A stretch of 64,000 nt of DNA, from positions 248,001 through 312,000 of the forward strand of contig WACJ01000075.1 of NCBI GenBank assembly GCA_008973525.1, read 5' to 3'. Positions 36,090 through 48,707 of the stretch are shown here, one piece after another. The translations under genes and the position numbers were made by a program. Below the pieces are notes generated by a model, which saw only the letters and a program-made list of their open reading frames with translations, did not search any database and was not told the DNA's origin. The stretch's first letter is position 1. The number at the start of each line of letters is the position of its first letter. This stretch comes from Stenopsyche tienmushanensis (lineage: Eukaryota; Arthropoda; Insecta; Trichoptera; Stenopsychidae).

Positions 36090-36318
36090 CAAATCTGAAG
36101 ATCGTGCGATCCACGGAATAGGGTACGTTCTCAGACAAAGAAATCCAGTGGTGTCAGATCTGGAGATCATGTGAGCCACAGAATAGGGTATGTCCTCAGG
36201 CGAAGAAATCTAGTAGTGTCAGATCTAGATACCGTGCTAGCCATGGAATAGGGCACGTCCCCAGGTAAATAAATCCAGTGGTGTCAGGTCGGAAGACCTT
36301 GTGAGCCACAAAATAGAG
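36090..36318 (+). repeat. 65-bp tandem repeat, second locus
   Basis: About four units with the words GATCCACGGAATAGGG, CAAAGAAATCCAGTGG and GTCAGATCTGGAGATC. Same unit as at 32262 and 33400, followed by the same spacer and terminus. Confidence 0.8.
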
Positions 36319-36617
36319 AAAGAAATTGGAAGCTCAGAATTAATTTTCTTTATATCAATTGAATATTTTTTTTTTATTAAGATCAAAATACGTTGGAAAA
36401 TACAAAAATAATTATTTCGTGGTATTAAGACTACAGATGAAAAAAATATGTCGATTTAAAGGTGAAATTTTGGGTATTTTTTTCAAAATGTTGAAACAAA
36501 ATTTTATTTCGACCACCCTAAGTATAGGACATATGTCAATGACTCAATGTGTGAAACATAGCAAATGACATTTAAAATAAAAAATAAAATGTCGATTCAT
36601 GTGCAAAACACTGTATA
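36319..36617 (+). repeat. Half copy of the symmetric inverted-repeat element
   Basis: GATTTAAAGGTGAAATTTTGGG (as two overlapping words), TGTGTGAAACATAGC and the end GTGCAAAACACTGTATA. Matches the right half of 31982-33960 and the copy ending at 62888. Confidence 0.65.
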
Positions 36618-36621
36618 AAAC

Positions 36622-36729
36622 AAATCACTCAATAAGTTGGTAGGATTATTTTAACGGAATTGCGGAAAAACGACTTTAAATGAAAAAAGTTTAAAGTGAA
36701 AAAAAACCTACGAACTTATTAAGTGAAGC
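36622..36729. mobile_element. CACTCAATAA MITE, 108 bp
   Basis: AATCACTCAATAAGTT at the left and AACTTATTAAGTGAAG at the right are inverted repeats continuing into GTAGG/CCTACG. Same family as 39366-39476; lies directly after another repeat end. Confidence 0.7.
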
Positions 36730-37547
36730 ATTGCATTCAAATAACAACTAAAAGATGACTTAAAAAAAATTCATGAATTTTGATATTTGATGAAAATAAA
36801 CTCTCAAATATTGAATTAATAAATTTATTAAAGTAGTAAATATTGATACAGCGATCCATAAGTAACGCTTCATTTGAAAACGTTCGCTATTCTTTATTTT
36901 GAGATATTTTTGCTTTTATTTTTTTAACTAATAACACAGAAGAATTAAAATGATCAAATTTTCACCACAAATCGATTTTGCAATTGATAAATATAAGATG
37001 TCCTATAATAAATAAATCAAGCTTATAACTCTATTTTATCACATTTCTTAAGACTTTAAAAAAAACTTGGGTAATGCTTGGTTTAAATATAATTTAAATA
37101 CACAGGGTTAGTAAAAATTTGTTTATTAATGTCACTGAGATTTTTATGAAAATTATTCTAAAAGGCGGTTAAAATATTAAGGTCCAACCTGTGGATAAAT
37201 ATAGTCGCCATGAATGGCATTTATTATAACGTAAAAAGAAAGGCTCAAGACTATTAGGGTTGCTTGTTCAATAAATTATTCACTAGAAGTACTCTAGGGA
37301 GAATAAATCCATAAATAATTTTAAAAAATGCTGTGAATTTCAAAATATGTTATAAAACTACTTATAGAAATTATTAAACTAAATGAAAAAAAAATAATGG
37401 TCTATTTTATAATAATTCTATATTTCCAAGCATGTTTCATAATCATATTGTCGATTCCTTTGACTTCAAATATTTTCTACGTTAGACAGATTTTTATAAC
37501 TTCAATATTTCATTATTGAATAGAAAATTTAGCTACTTTTATCTAAT
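36730..37547. other. Non-coding 3' side of the channel gene
   Basis: AT-rich. On the minus strand GATAAA (37536-37541) and AATAAA (near 37121-37126) are possible poly(A) signals for the channel transcript. Confidence 0.3.
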
Positions 37548-37571
37548 CCACACGTTCGAAGAAACGTGTGG
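37548..37571 (-). terminator. Perfect stem-loop just 3' of the channel gene
   Basis: CCACACGTT and AACGTGTGG form a perfect 9-bp stem with a six-base loop. It starts 17 bases after the shifted-frame TGA at 37589-37591 of the channel gene on the minus strand. Possible 3' UTR structure; function unknown. Confidence 0.4.
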
Positions 37572-37588
37572 CAAATCCCTTTTGAAAT

Positions 37589-38924
37589 TCACCATTTTCT
37601 AAAAGTAAGAAAGTAAAAGATTTCCACGAGACTGAGCACAGATGCACCAAAAAATAGTCCCTACCGCATTTCCAATAGCCACCACCAAATCCAGAACGGT
37701 TTTGACAACCTGCCTATTGTATCTCAAGCTCGGCAAATTCGCCATGGATATTCTCATCTTGCTCGAATCAAAGCTCTTTATCTCGTGTTTGTATATGTCG
37801 ACCAAACTGTATTCGGGCTCGTTGCAAGCCGGCAAACAATCGCATTCAATGCCCGGCTTATTAGACCCATCCACCTTCAGAGCAGCCAAGGTTGAATAAT
37901 AATCAGTCAGGCATCTCAGGCCTTTGATATCACAATAATAGGGATTGTAGTACGAGGGCATCAAATGGTGAGTGCAGTTGCACAACTCAATTTGCGCATC
38001 GATTCTGCATTGAACAATGCAGCTCGAAAAGCTATATACGGAATATGCCAACAAATTTTCTGGTTTCTCTAATGAAAATCTACAGGAGCGGCCATCCGGC
38101 GGTACGAGCTCGACATCTGGGTCGTTTGTGACTTCGATGATTGAAAAGAGGAGCGAAGCCGAAGTTCCCAGGAGGACTGTTAATTTCATATCGGATTCGC
38201 CGTTTATGTAGGGCACATCTTCGGATGGATGTATAAAAATCTGATAATCTTCTTTTGATACGATCTCCAACGTTCCCGGTCCACTTTTTTGATTGGCTAT
38301 AAAATCGATTCCATCTCCAGATGGTTTTGCTGTGTGTTTAGAATTTATGGCGTAGCATAAACCGAACTCTGTTTCAAGAGGCAAAAAATGAGAACAGCAA
38401 TCGAATGGTTTCCCGTTCCACTTACACTCATCCAGCAGATTTTTGCACGTAGCTCGAAACGTTTTGGCAATGTATGTGAAGTTTTTAGGACAGTCGACTT
38501 GGGCGTCGCAAGCTCTTCTGCACGAAAAACAAGTGCCGTAGAAAAATGAGATGTCGCCGACAAAATCGTCCAATCTTGTATTGCGATCGTCTCCGAATAA
38601 TTTAGCACTGATTTCCCACACTTTTTCGCTGTTGAACACTTCACAAACTGTGATCGCTGGAAAGGACGTGTTCCATCCCAAGTAATTAGTTTGGGTCGTA
38701 AAACTGATGGAGCTCTCCGAGAACGAATCGACAGTCGATTTGAGCATGGCAAGCATACTGATCGAAGAAATGACGATGACGATGGCCCAAAATATCTTAT
38801 AGGCCCAACCGTGGCCCTTCTTCACCAAGTAGTGAAAACCATGAATGGTACTGTTCTCACATATGAAAATAATCCTTTCTGAGATCGTAGCGACCTTTCG
38901 TTTTAATTTTTTAAGCTTTGCCAT
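37589..38924 (-). CDS. pickpocket-type DEG/ENaC sodium channel subunit, frameshift before TM2
   Basis: Single-exon minus-strand gene. The start ATG at 38922-38924 opens a 441-codon frame ending at 37599. In order: cytoplasmic N-terminus with the family HG gating motif ('STIHGF', residues 25-30); first membrane helix about 42-63; 'FPAITVCEVFN' (88-98), matching the FPAVTICN box; a cysteine-rich ectodomain with N-glycosylation sites (NFT 148, NCT 316); 'GLCYAIN' (188-194); 'CRIDAQIELCNCTHHLMP' (306-323); 'CDCLPACNEPEY' (361-372); and the start of the second helix (~407-421). From residue 421 the frame loses similarity, but the next frame (37592-37660) reads 'GLFFGASVLSLVEIF' and 'YFLTFRKW' before TGA at 37589. 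That is the canonical TM2 with the G-x-S selectivity filter. One extra base in 37658-37661 explains it. Joined length is about 445 residues, normal for pickpocket proteins. Either a sequencing error, an allele or a young pseudogene. Confidence 0.92.
37658..37664 (-). other. Site of one-base frame break in channel gene
   Basis: Minus strand GTAGGGACTA. The upstream frame reads GTA GGG ACT; the TM2 frame reads GGA CTA and has a stop (TAG) right before, so the switch must occur in these bases. Confidence 0.8.
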
Positions 38925-39365
38925 TTCTACGATGTGGTTTGATTGATACTTTGATACGAACTGACAGACGATAAATTGATTTTGTCATGTTGTGATTCGG
39001 GACACATATATTTTTTTGTGATGTATTATTATTATCCAGCTATTATATACGATTGATATGGATCATAATGGATTTTTTCCATTAGCCTAAGGATATTTTC
39101 TATTGTGATATATGGAATTGTGACCTTTGATCTGGAGTTCTTTAAAGCGAAACGTTTTCATTACGTCAATTGAATATTTTTCTTTAGAAGCCCTATCACA
39201 CAATAAATAAATTTAATACCCAAGGCATCCGTAAATATCTAACGATTGAGACTCGTTATTATATCATATTGACTAAAAAATTGTGAAATTATTGGAATAG
39301 AATTAATGAAAGAATAAATAAATATAATTTAAAGATAAGTATATTTTTTTATTTTTAGCATAACA
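38925..39365 (-). other. 5' flank of the channel gene
   Basis: A TCAGT initiator-like word occurs on the minus strand at 38960-38964 and an A/T-rich TATATG at about 39005-39011, but their spacing (over 40 bases) is larger than the usual ~30, so a core promoter is only suggested. Confidence 0.25.
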
Positions 39366-39476
39366 CATAACTCAATAAATTCGTAGGATTTTTTCCGTTC
39401 AAACTTTTTTCTTCTTCATTTAGGGTCGTTTTGCGCAATTTTATTTTAAAAAATCCTACAAATTTATTGAGTGATG
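39366..39476. mobile_element. CACTCAATAA MITE, 111 bp, intact ends
   Basis: Left CTCAATAAATTCGTAGG and right CCTACAAATTTATTGAG form ~25-bp terminal inverted repeats with one or two differences, around a GC-poor core that includes GGGTCGTTTTG. TA lies at both outer sides. Mariner-type MITE by size and TA; class inferred. Confidence 0.75.
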
Positions 39477-42400
39477 TATTAGGCCTAATATATAGATAAT
39501 ATCTGTATTGTATTGCGTCAGAATGAAATACTATTTAATAACACTGCTCCTTTTTATCAAATCAAAGAAATGCGTCGTAATCCAGATTGCGATTCCAGGA
39601 ATTATCCAATATAAAATTTTATATCAAAAAAATGCTTTAGTTTTTGTTATACACTTGTATTCTTTTAACGTAAAATTTTATCGGGCCACCTACAATTCCA
39701 AGCATCTTTGGCTAGAGATATATATGTAAATTCCAAAGGAACTCATACAAAATATTCATGTGAAAGCACTCCGATGATATCTAGAATAAACTCATTTGTA
39801 TGATATTATAGCTGGGTTTTAAAAATATTTCCGTTTTAATATTCATGTATGTGTTAATTGGGTTAATAGGGACATTGGGCTTTTAAATGCTATTGATTTC
39901 GAAGCCAAACCTTGATTTAATGGCTTAAAAATTCCTACAATGAAATATCTAATACAAATGATTGTATTTAAAGACTTTAACGTAGTAATTGAGAAGTATT
40001 ATATCTAATTGGTAGCGACGATGGATTCTAAATAAGCACGTAGTGTTCCTCTAACAATGCTAATTACTGATGCAGCAGGATTATTTACGTATTTATGAAC
40101 TAATTGGAGCTTTGTAGATACTAGACTTATTCGTTTTCCGATAGATATTCTATTATGAAATAAAGCTCATCTTTCGCTATGTCATATATCCGTTCATGTG
40201 ACGCTGTGCAGACACGGCTTGATTACAATAAAAGGAAGACAAACAATCACCCTCTCTGTGAACCTGATTAGTTGCTCCTCGTTTTATCAGCCGTTGGCTT
40301 GAAAATTAAATTACAGGAAGCTTTTCTTCCATTAAAACCGGGGTGCGTTGTTGATTTGGATAAAGACGGGAAACGGAAGTCGTTGAGTTGAACGGGCGAG
40401 CTGGCCTCACTTAAAGGTTTAAGTTTCTTTCATTTCGAGCCTTCAATTCTTCCCCGGCGTCGGGAATAATAAGAGTAAACTGGCAGATAAATTCACAAAG
40501 ATACGAATTAATAAATCAAAGAATAAAATTCTACATTTTGAATAGAGCTCTGAATGAACCGCAAGGAAGATGGATGAATCGAAATAACTTATTCATTGAC
40601 CAAGAAAGGAAAAATAAATCGCTTAATTTTTCCATTATCCCCCATTGATTGGAAGCGTTTTTCTTTTCAAATTCCCAGAATTTCTACCCTTTGATAAGGG
40701 CATAAAGTCTTAAAATACGATTTAAGCTTAATGTCAATCCGTTTTAATTTGGTTTCAAAAGAGCTTTTTAATGATGGTACCAAATATAAATGTGCGGATA
40801 TTTAGTCACCCTTGGAGATTACGTTTTTGTTGATACAATAATATCAAATAATGCAATTAATTGATGGTCAAATAATTTTCAAAAATTTTATTAAACAATA
40901 TTACAGATGCTAAACATCTCATGATGCATAAAATATGTTGGAGATGTGGAAAAATAATTAATTTTTCAACTATGTGGATTTATTATCGAGGATTATTTTA
41001 TTCTGCTTCAATTTCTTGAAAATTGCTTGCTTTTGAGCTAAATTAAAAAAGCTAAGCACTCGTTTTTTCCTCGGAAATTGTAAATTGGATTTCATATTCG
41101 AGCCATTATTAAGAAAATTATTTTACAATTTTCCAGTAATTTATAGGCCTTCACTCGATACTTTGATAGTAATATATGATATGATGCATCATCATAATTA
41201 CAGTAATTAAGTCGGAGCTAATTGCCATAATTGACATGCATTAATTTATACTCATTAAAATGACAACGTATCAATCGCTTGATTCATTTAGGAAATAGCT
41301 AAATAATCAAGTTTTCCACTTCTCACTAAATGTATGTTATAGGTAAGCACCAGGACAATAAAAGGTCGTTAATTTTGATTCAATCTACTTTAGTTTTGGT
41401 ACGTGAGAAATTATTTCCAAAATGCCTAAAATTGGTTCAGGATCAATGGTTACAATGTATCAACAAAAAAATTCGAAAGACGCTTCCTTTACAATTATAA
41501 TGCAATTTTACCATAATATCATTATCGCTGTCATAAAAATTATAGTGCATTTTGGTGCATACAAATTTCTTCAGTCGCTTAAATTGCCAGCTATAGAAGA
41601 ATTACCCTGTAAATGAAATTGCTATTGATACTATCGCAAATGGAGATATAATAGAAGTGCTGTTATCATAAGGACAAATATAGATGGTGTGCATTTATGA
41701 AAGATTATATTGTATTTTGAATCTATAAAATATGATTAATATTTATACACTTTGCTTTCAAAAAATGATTGATATAGGCGATGCCAGTTGTTAGAGTAAA
41801 TATGCATATCAATATTTGCATACATATTAAATTTATGATGAACTATTTTTATGCAAAATTCTGGAAACAGCATCAAAGGTTTCTCGTTACATCGATTCCA
41901 CTATTCAAATACAGAACCGCTGCATATAATGTCAGATTAAAATGTCCAGAGAATTTAATGTTAATACTGCATTTCACGGAATTCTAAAGCTTTGTTCAGA
42001 GAACGTTACAAATAGTAGATTGTGGAGGCTCGTTGGGGTTGTAATGGAACTCGAATATTTATTGAACTTCGAAAAAACTTTAACAGAAAGGTCTATTTAA
42101 GGAATGACAGCTATCAAAGTGATGGACAAACCAATCTATCTGAGAGACTTTAGCGGTTCAAGTACTATAAATGGGGGTTGTATTTAGAGTGTCAAAATCT
42201 ACTACCACCACGAACCGAGAGCTCACCGAGTTATAAATACATCTTAAAGCTCAATTACATAGTTTTTATATTTATTTAATAAATGATGCAAATTTGATGC
42301 AAATTTGAAAATATTTAATGGATGATGTTTAATGTCACGTCAATTAAAATTCATAAAAGATAATAAATTCTGTCGCCTCATTCGAAGCGTTCATTACAGT

Positions 42401-43154
42401 CCATACAGCCCATAATAAAGCTCGCTCGTTTAAATTGCGTCCAGTGCTTGCAGTTTGCATTGTGATCCCTTTAGTCTGTTTAACTTTTTTATTTTTGCAT
42501 AGTTAAAATATTATTCATACCTAAATGAACCACGTATGTGGATTTTTCTGCATAAAATAATAGGACGACCAGTACAGCAAAGCTTCAATGGTAGTGGTCT
42601 TGCATAAATACACAAAAGAATTTATCGAATCCAAGGTAAAATATTTCCATTAGAATAATGAATTTTTCAGCATTATAACAATATTTTTGATTATTTTTTC
42701 AGCATGAAGTATGAAAGCATTTCATTAGAGTTTATAAAATATTATTCATTTCTAGGAATTTTCCAATGTATTTCATGCTTGAATTCACAACTGGAGGCTT
42801 TATTTGATCGAATTATTGCATGTTTATAAACATAATGTGTTTTAATTAATAAGTTAACTCACAAGCTAAACTTTTCCTTTTAAATTGAAGCAGATCAAAG
42901 ACGTATTGATCGATTAATTATAACTGATTTTATCTATAACAATACACAATATATTACAAAAAAAATCTCCAGATATGTGACTAAAGTAAGATTACAGTGA
43001 TATAAATCTGGAATTTATTCCTAATTGAAGTGTATCATATATCTCATTAAATTCTAGGGAATACAACGACCATGTGTTAACAATAAACTATGATAATTAG
43101 AATTATATGTAATCCATTATCAACCAAATCATGACCTAAGCAGAAAGCAAGCAT
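39477..43154. other. No gene recognised
   Basis: AT-rich. 40140-40460 is GC-richer and may be conserved non-coding DNA. Short plus frames (39508-39729, 41422-41616, 41781-41987) show no domains. Confidence 0.45.
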
Positions 43155-44110
43155 AAGAAAACAAGTGCGAACATGATCTGAATGATACGCATTTCGGTTT
43201 TCGAAATGCTTTCGGAATCAGAGAAGCATTGCTAGCAGTCAATGTCTTAATTCAGAAGTGTCGGGACCAACGCAAAGAAGTATTTGCATGCTTTATAGAC
43301 TTACGAAAAAGCATTTGATAGGGTAAGGCACAAGCATTAATAGAGATACCCGGATAATGCAATATTGACTCTAAAGATCAGAACTTTATTAAAAACCTTT
43401 ACTGGCATCAAAGCGCAGAGATCAGACATGGAAGTGGAAATACAGAGGCTATAGCTATACAAAGAGGAGTCCGACAGGGTTGTATTTTGTCATCCCTATT
43501 ATTTAACCTGTATTTCAATAAAGTTTTCCCAAAAGATTTTGGAAAACTCGAATCTGTAAGTAAATAAAAGTTTATATGATCTTCAAAACTTTCTAGATAT
43601 GATTAATGTTGCCGGAGAAGGGTTAAGTTTGACAATCAACGTCTCTAAAACCAAACGGATGACATTTGGGAGATTTGATTATTCTGGAGCATCTTTGTAG
43701 CTAAACGGAGTGGATGTCTTCGAAATGGTTGATCGATTCAAATACCTTGGCAGCATCCTAACAAAGACACTCGACCCAGATATAGAAGTAAAGTGCCGAA
43801 TAGAAGTTGCACGGGCTGCATTTAATAAAATGAGGGCCTTCTTCTGTGATGACAATATGAACCTCAAACTCCGACACAAAGAATGGTCAAATACTAAATA
43901 TGGTCAGCTCTTTTGTATGGCTGTGAAACATGGAATCTGAAAGTGAACATTATGAATTGGCTAGAAGCATTTGAAATGTTTCTAGCCGATTCATAATGTT
44001 CACTTTCAGATTCCATGGACGAACTATTCCGAGCAGCGCAGGACAGAGAGGTCTTCACCAGAGTGATCACCAACGTCTGGAGGACCTGACACGGTACAGA
44101 AAGAAGAAGA
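43155..44110 (+). pseudogene. Non-LTR retrotransposon (LINE) RT remnant
   Basis: Plus strand, several frames. 'NDTHFGFRNAFGIREAL' then 'VFACFID' (RT palm start, first catalytic Asp), 'NLYWHQSAEIRHG' and 'QRGVRQGCILSSLLFNLYF' (RT block before the active site). Later come 'LTINVSKTKRMTFG', 'LNGVDVFEMVDRFKYLGSIL' and 'KCRIEVARAAFNKMRAFFC' (43660-43860). The YADD segment between 43555 and 43565 is deleted. The 3' end reads 'AAQDREVFTRVITNVWRT', a stop, and a GAAAGAAGAAGAA tail as in endonuclease-RT LINEs widespread in insects. An 89-bp palindrome sits inside (43929-44017). Inactive. Confidence 0.85.
43929..44017. repeat. 89-bp near-perfect palindrome in the LINE remnant
   Basis: The arms CATGGAATCTGAAAGTG... 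and ...CACTTTCAGATTCCATG meet at the single central G 43973. Over 44 pairs only two are non-identical (T/C at one, G/T at another). It is an inverted duplication of the LINE segment encoding 'WNLKVNIMNWLEAFEM'. Confidence 0.9.
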
Positions 44111-47100
44111 ATCCTCGTCAAATCTAATATGAAGTTTGTTTTAAAAAATGTGCTTCCTGAAATTGCTTGATAATTTTAGATGAATTCTTATAATTCTGTG
44201 AAATGTGCTGTTTACTTTGGGCAAATACAAATATAATTGGTGCAAGTTCAAACATTCGAGCTCGCGAACAATAAATAGCCCATTGGATTATTGCCAGTGA
44301 ATTATAAGACAAATATTTTAATTCGTTTGAATCACATGGGAAATAAATATTTTTGCAAATGTCGCTATTGTGAGCACATTTCGGCGATAACTAATACATT
44401 TGGTAACATTTAGTTTGGAGTACTTTGTATAATTTAAGTATTGTAACTCTGCATCATATTCAACTTTAATTAATTTTAGTTTAAATTATGATCTGTTTTA
44501 ATATATATGCATATATTATAATTTTTAACGCAAAAAGCTTAACTTTGACATTTTGAAATTAGCTGATATCATCTATGTTTATATAAAAGTGGATACATTT
44601 TATAAAAACCGAATTGAAGCTTCGTATTGATCTTTATGTACGGGAAAAAGGGTAGTTGTTATTTCCTATGGTACATTGAGCTATTTTCGGATATTGGTGG
44701 AAAAAAAATGTTTTCCGTAAAAATAAAACATTTTGGATAAATGGTGGTGGATCATTTACGGGATGTCATTCCAATCAACTGGAACACGTGGTCCTATCAG
44801 AAGCTGTCCATGTCTGGGCTAACCTGTCGACAAGGGTTAATGTACGGGATGACTACTATTTCTGGAACATCGAACACGGAACTATTTTTCAGCACTCTCT
44901 TATTGTATCGAAAGTCAAAGTGTGCCATATTTTTCAGATGAAAAATGATCATGAAATACTGGCTGTATTGGATTTAAAAGCGACAATTTAGGATCACTTT
45001 AGAATATTGCATATGAAATGAAAGAGAAATTGATCTGTAAGTTCGGTGAGTCGTGCTTTTACCACGACATAGGAGGCTTCTTGTCCGATGGTTTGGGGAT
45101 AGCACTTTAGATTTCACAGTTTCTGTTTGAAACGAGTTAAATTTCCAGCAGTCGCGCTAAGTGCTCGATTCGCTGAACTATGAAAGTTAACAGCCATATA
45201 AGGAAGCAATTTCTTACGAAAAAGAAGACATCGCCGCGTAAAATCGCGTGTATCGAAAGAAATGCTGAATAAAATACGTTTGTAAAATGGATTTTTTTGA
45301 AAGCTATACGATTCCATGCATTACTTTATGGTAAAATTAAGATAACAATGTATTCAAATAGTGCTTGGAGTTGAATCGTTGGAGATAATGTGCATAATGA
45401 ATGAATATGCTTAATATATGGAGCTATGGAAGAATATACAATATCAGTGAGTATTGGCCTATTGTAATTGAAAACGTATGCGTGTTCTTACAGTATTTAT
45501 ATATGTTTTAGTTGGTGTGCCAATCCTGATTATAAAACGATTAATAGTGCCAAACTATTTTATTATAAAATGAACACATTTTCATGAAAAATAGCATTCT
45601 AATACCAAACCAAACTAATACCATATCATTCTTCCTTTATGGATATTTACCCCAATGTAACATAAGCATATATATGTTAACTTTTAATGACCAAAATACA
45701 TTCATTAAAGGGAGAATATGCACTAAAGTCGAGTTTCGAGTTATAGTTTTCAACGAACTTCAACAATTGCAGGGTATTTTTAAAATAGAAAGAAGCCTTT
45801 TAAAATTCATATTAAATGCTTTTTCACTAATAGAAACCTTCCTCGGTATATCAGCGTGACGAAAACGAAACTTAAGTACCCCAGGAGAAAATTTATTTTA
45901 TCCCACACACTTTAATTAATACTCCTTAAAATAAAAGCTTTTCGTTTCCCTTAAAACTGCGCTTCTAAGTGGGTGAACTAAACTATGAATAAAAAAAATG
46001 GTCGCCTCCCAGTACTATGATACGACCGTTCCGATTTCTATCTAGTGAATTAATGTGCTGCCAGGCAAATTAAAGTCGGCACAATTTGGTGTGAATAACG
46101 AAAAACGAAATAAGACTTGTAATGAATGAAAAATGAAAGCCTCTTAAGCATAAAGTAACTTTGTTTGTAACAAGAAAAACGTTTTAAAATTGAAGTAAAT
46201 CTCAGAAGCCAGACGGTATTATGAAATTATTCAGTGCAAAATTATTTTGCAGAGGCTTTGCGGGCTGGGCACGAATCGTACTTAATAAAAGTTGCATTTA
46301 TGATCCTCGACATTACATTTGTTTATTCAGAGGGGAAGAAAAAATCCTGAATTATTAAAATTTTACATACATCATCCGAATCATACGTATTCATACGAAT
46401 TCTATCTAATATTTGCTACGGTAAGAATTATCCAACATTATAGATTATGATTTATGAGATATTATTTACTGTAAAATGACTTTTTAATCGACTTTTAAGC
46501 CAAAAAATATTCTCAATCATCGAAGCGAATTACCCTGTAAATATGAATACATCCAATCTCCCAAATTTCTTGTAACGTTGAATTTTTTTCCACAATCTGG
46601 AGTTGAATCCGTATCTTTATAATGAAAAGCCAAATACTAAATATAAATATTACAGCGAGTATGGATGGCTGAAAAATAAAAGTTTTAATTTTGGGGATGA
46701 AAAATCTTTTTTCAGGTTGCGGCCATTAAATCATTTTAATGGCATGTTTTTGATCCTGCTTGATATTTTTAAACGTTACCTTAAAAGCATGAAAGGACAA
46801 TGAATGAAAAAACGTTGATTAAATAAGCAGCATTAATTTTGCGAAGAAGTTTACCTTTTTCAAGTTGAAACATAAAAGCAACGAAAGAACATAAATGCAT
46901 TTCCTCGAGCGTCTGAAGTAATTTTTCCGACAATTTGCCTTGATTAAGAAAAGTTTGTATCTGAAAGCATAAAATATTATTATGCTCTTTTTATTTTTGG
47001 ACGTTTACGTTAACGTGAATTTTGTTCATATAAATAAACAAACTTTTTTGCAAGACCATCGATCAAATTCTCATATTAATTTTGTTGCTAAATTAAAATC

Positions 47101-48159
47101 CTGGTTTATTTTTCGGCTTAATTTTTATGTGTAAAGTTTTTTTCAGACCAATTCATGTGAGGTTTTTCTAATATAATGATTGGGCTTTGTAAAAAAAAGG
47201 CAATTTCATCCTAGGAATATTTACACGTCTGTTCTTTTAGTTAACCCACGTCAAAAAAATCCATCTATTTCTATGAAGGACTTAACCTTTCAAAGGATTT
47301 TCTTCGGGTCCTACGCGTGAAACCATCGCCTTTAATATATGTTTTTCGGGAAATGTCATCTCCATAATGATAAATTATAAAAAGTGTCCTCGTAGAATAC
47401 TAATTTTCTCCCAAATAACGTAATTTTCCTAAATCCGACAAAAATGCAATCATCTTAAATAAATTTGCGGCAAAATGGTTTTAATCGATCTTTCGGCTGT
47501 AAATAAAACATCAAGATAAGTCTAAGGTCAAATTTGCCCTTTATTCCAAGGGTTAATTTGTCGGTACCTCAGCGGTCCCGCAGGTCAAAGGGATTGCAGT
47601 CACGACCCTCTTTTACAAACAATGGCGGCTAATTAAGAAAAATGAGGATACAAAAGTGGCAGGCAATTTCATGAAGACAAATAGGTTTTCATTAGAGTGC
47701 TTGAATGCTTCTAAAGCAGGAGGGTTTTTTTTTATATTGAGAACGTTCTTTGGCGTGGAATTGCACACTATGTGATAATGTGCAGAAATAACGACCCCCA
47801 AACTGTGGTTAAAAGTCGTTAAAACGTAATTTATACGTCTGTGTTACAAAATAATTCTGATTCTAAAACCTATAAATTTTCTAAATTCGCAAAAAAATTC
47901 ATGACAGTATAATTTAATTGGGAATAACTGTTGAAAATGTATATATAAAGAGTAGATTTACTATGTTCTGATTATAGCTTTTATACGACGATGAAGATTT
48001 ATTCGTTAATTAAAAAATGTGTACTAAAATGAACGCGTTGAAAATGAATTCATTCGTGTTTTTATTTAGCGTTTTTTTTCTTTAAAGCTAAACTCCTATA
48101 TGATGTAAATAAATCTAATCGCTACCATTATACAATCAAAATATAAATGAAAATCTATG
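44111..48159. other. No gene recognised
   Basis: AT-rich. Frames at 44741-44991, 45114-45317 and 45584-45859 have no family motif. 47520-47830 is GC-richer with a slightly conserved look but no coding signature. Confidence 0.45.
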
Positions 48160-48485
48160 TCGTGGCGGTATATTTATTAGATAGGAGAAGATACAGAGAG
48201 ATATTACAGCTATGAGTCTTCGGGAAGGACATCTTCCCGCAACCAAGGCTATCTAACAACTTCTTACTTCCTGCGCATCAACACAGGATGGGAAACGGTG
48301 CACGCGCAAGAATCTAGATAGATCTCATTAATAAGACGCAATGTGTCAGCAGGGAACACAGAATATATCACTGTTAATTTGACACATTGCATCCGATGGG
48401 AAACCGAAAGATGTCGCTATTCATCTGGCGAATTGCATCTGCATAATCAATAGCAGATTTGTGTGGGAACGTTATTTCGTCCACG
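48160..48485 (-). mobile_element. LTR copy 3, diverged, reverse orientation
   Basis: In reverse complement it follows the order of 13103-13400: CCCACACAAATCTGC, AGCGACATCTTTCGG, GATGCAATGTGTCAAATTAAC, TGCACCGTTTCCC, then AACCTTGG-like, the hairpin region (48223-48252) and TATTTATTAG around the poly(A) signal. Strongly mutated. Confidence 0.6.
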
Positions 48486-48707
48486 GAACAACTGCACAAA
48501 GCCATTGTAAATCATACTATTCAATTGCCATTTATATTATTTAGGTTTGATTGAATATACAAATAAAAAATAATGGCGAATATCCATTTTTATTAACTCA
48601 AATTGAAGTGATTATTCCTGAATTGTATTATCAAAAAGAGGTAATTATTTTTAATTTGGTATGTATTATACAATAGTAAGCCTTTTGAGGAGTGAGCGAA
48701 TTTAAAA

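Noticed and set aside
32262..36318. CRISPR-like array from the 65-bp repeats
   Set aside because: Units are contiguous tandem repeats without unique spacers, and the context is eukaryotic.
37623..37664. Mini-intron (GTAGGG...CTCAG) to explain the channel frame change
   Set aside because: It would be about 35 bases, too short for normal splicing, and would remove the conserved GAS filter.
38345..38752. 135-codon minus frame within the channel gene
   Set aside because: Out-of-frame shadow of the pickpocket-type coding sequence.
38960..39011. Core promoter (TATA plus initiator) of the channel gene
   Set aside because: The TATA-like and TCAGT words are more than 40 bases apart, too far for a standard pair, and both are frequent by chance in AT-rich DNA.
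44741..44991. Two overlapping ~66-codon frames
   Set aside because: No family similarity and no evidence of exons; likely chance in a slightly GC-richer patch.
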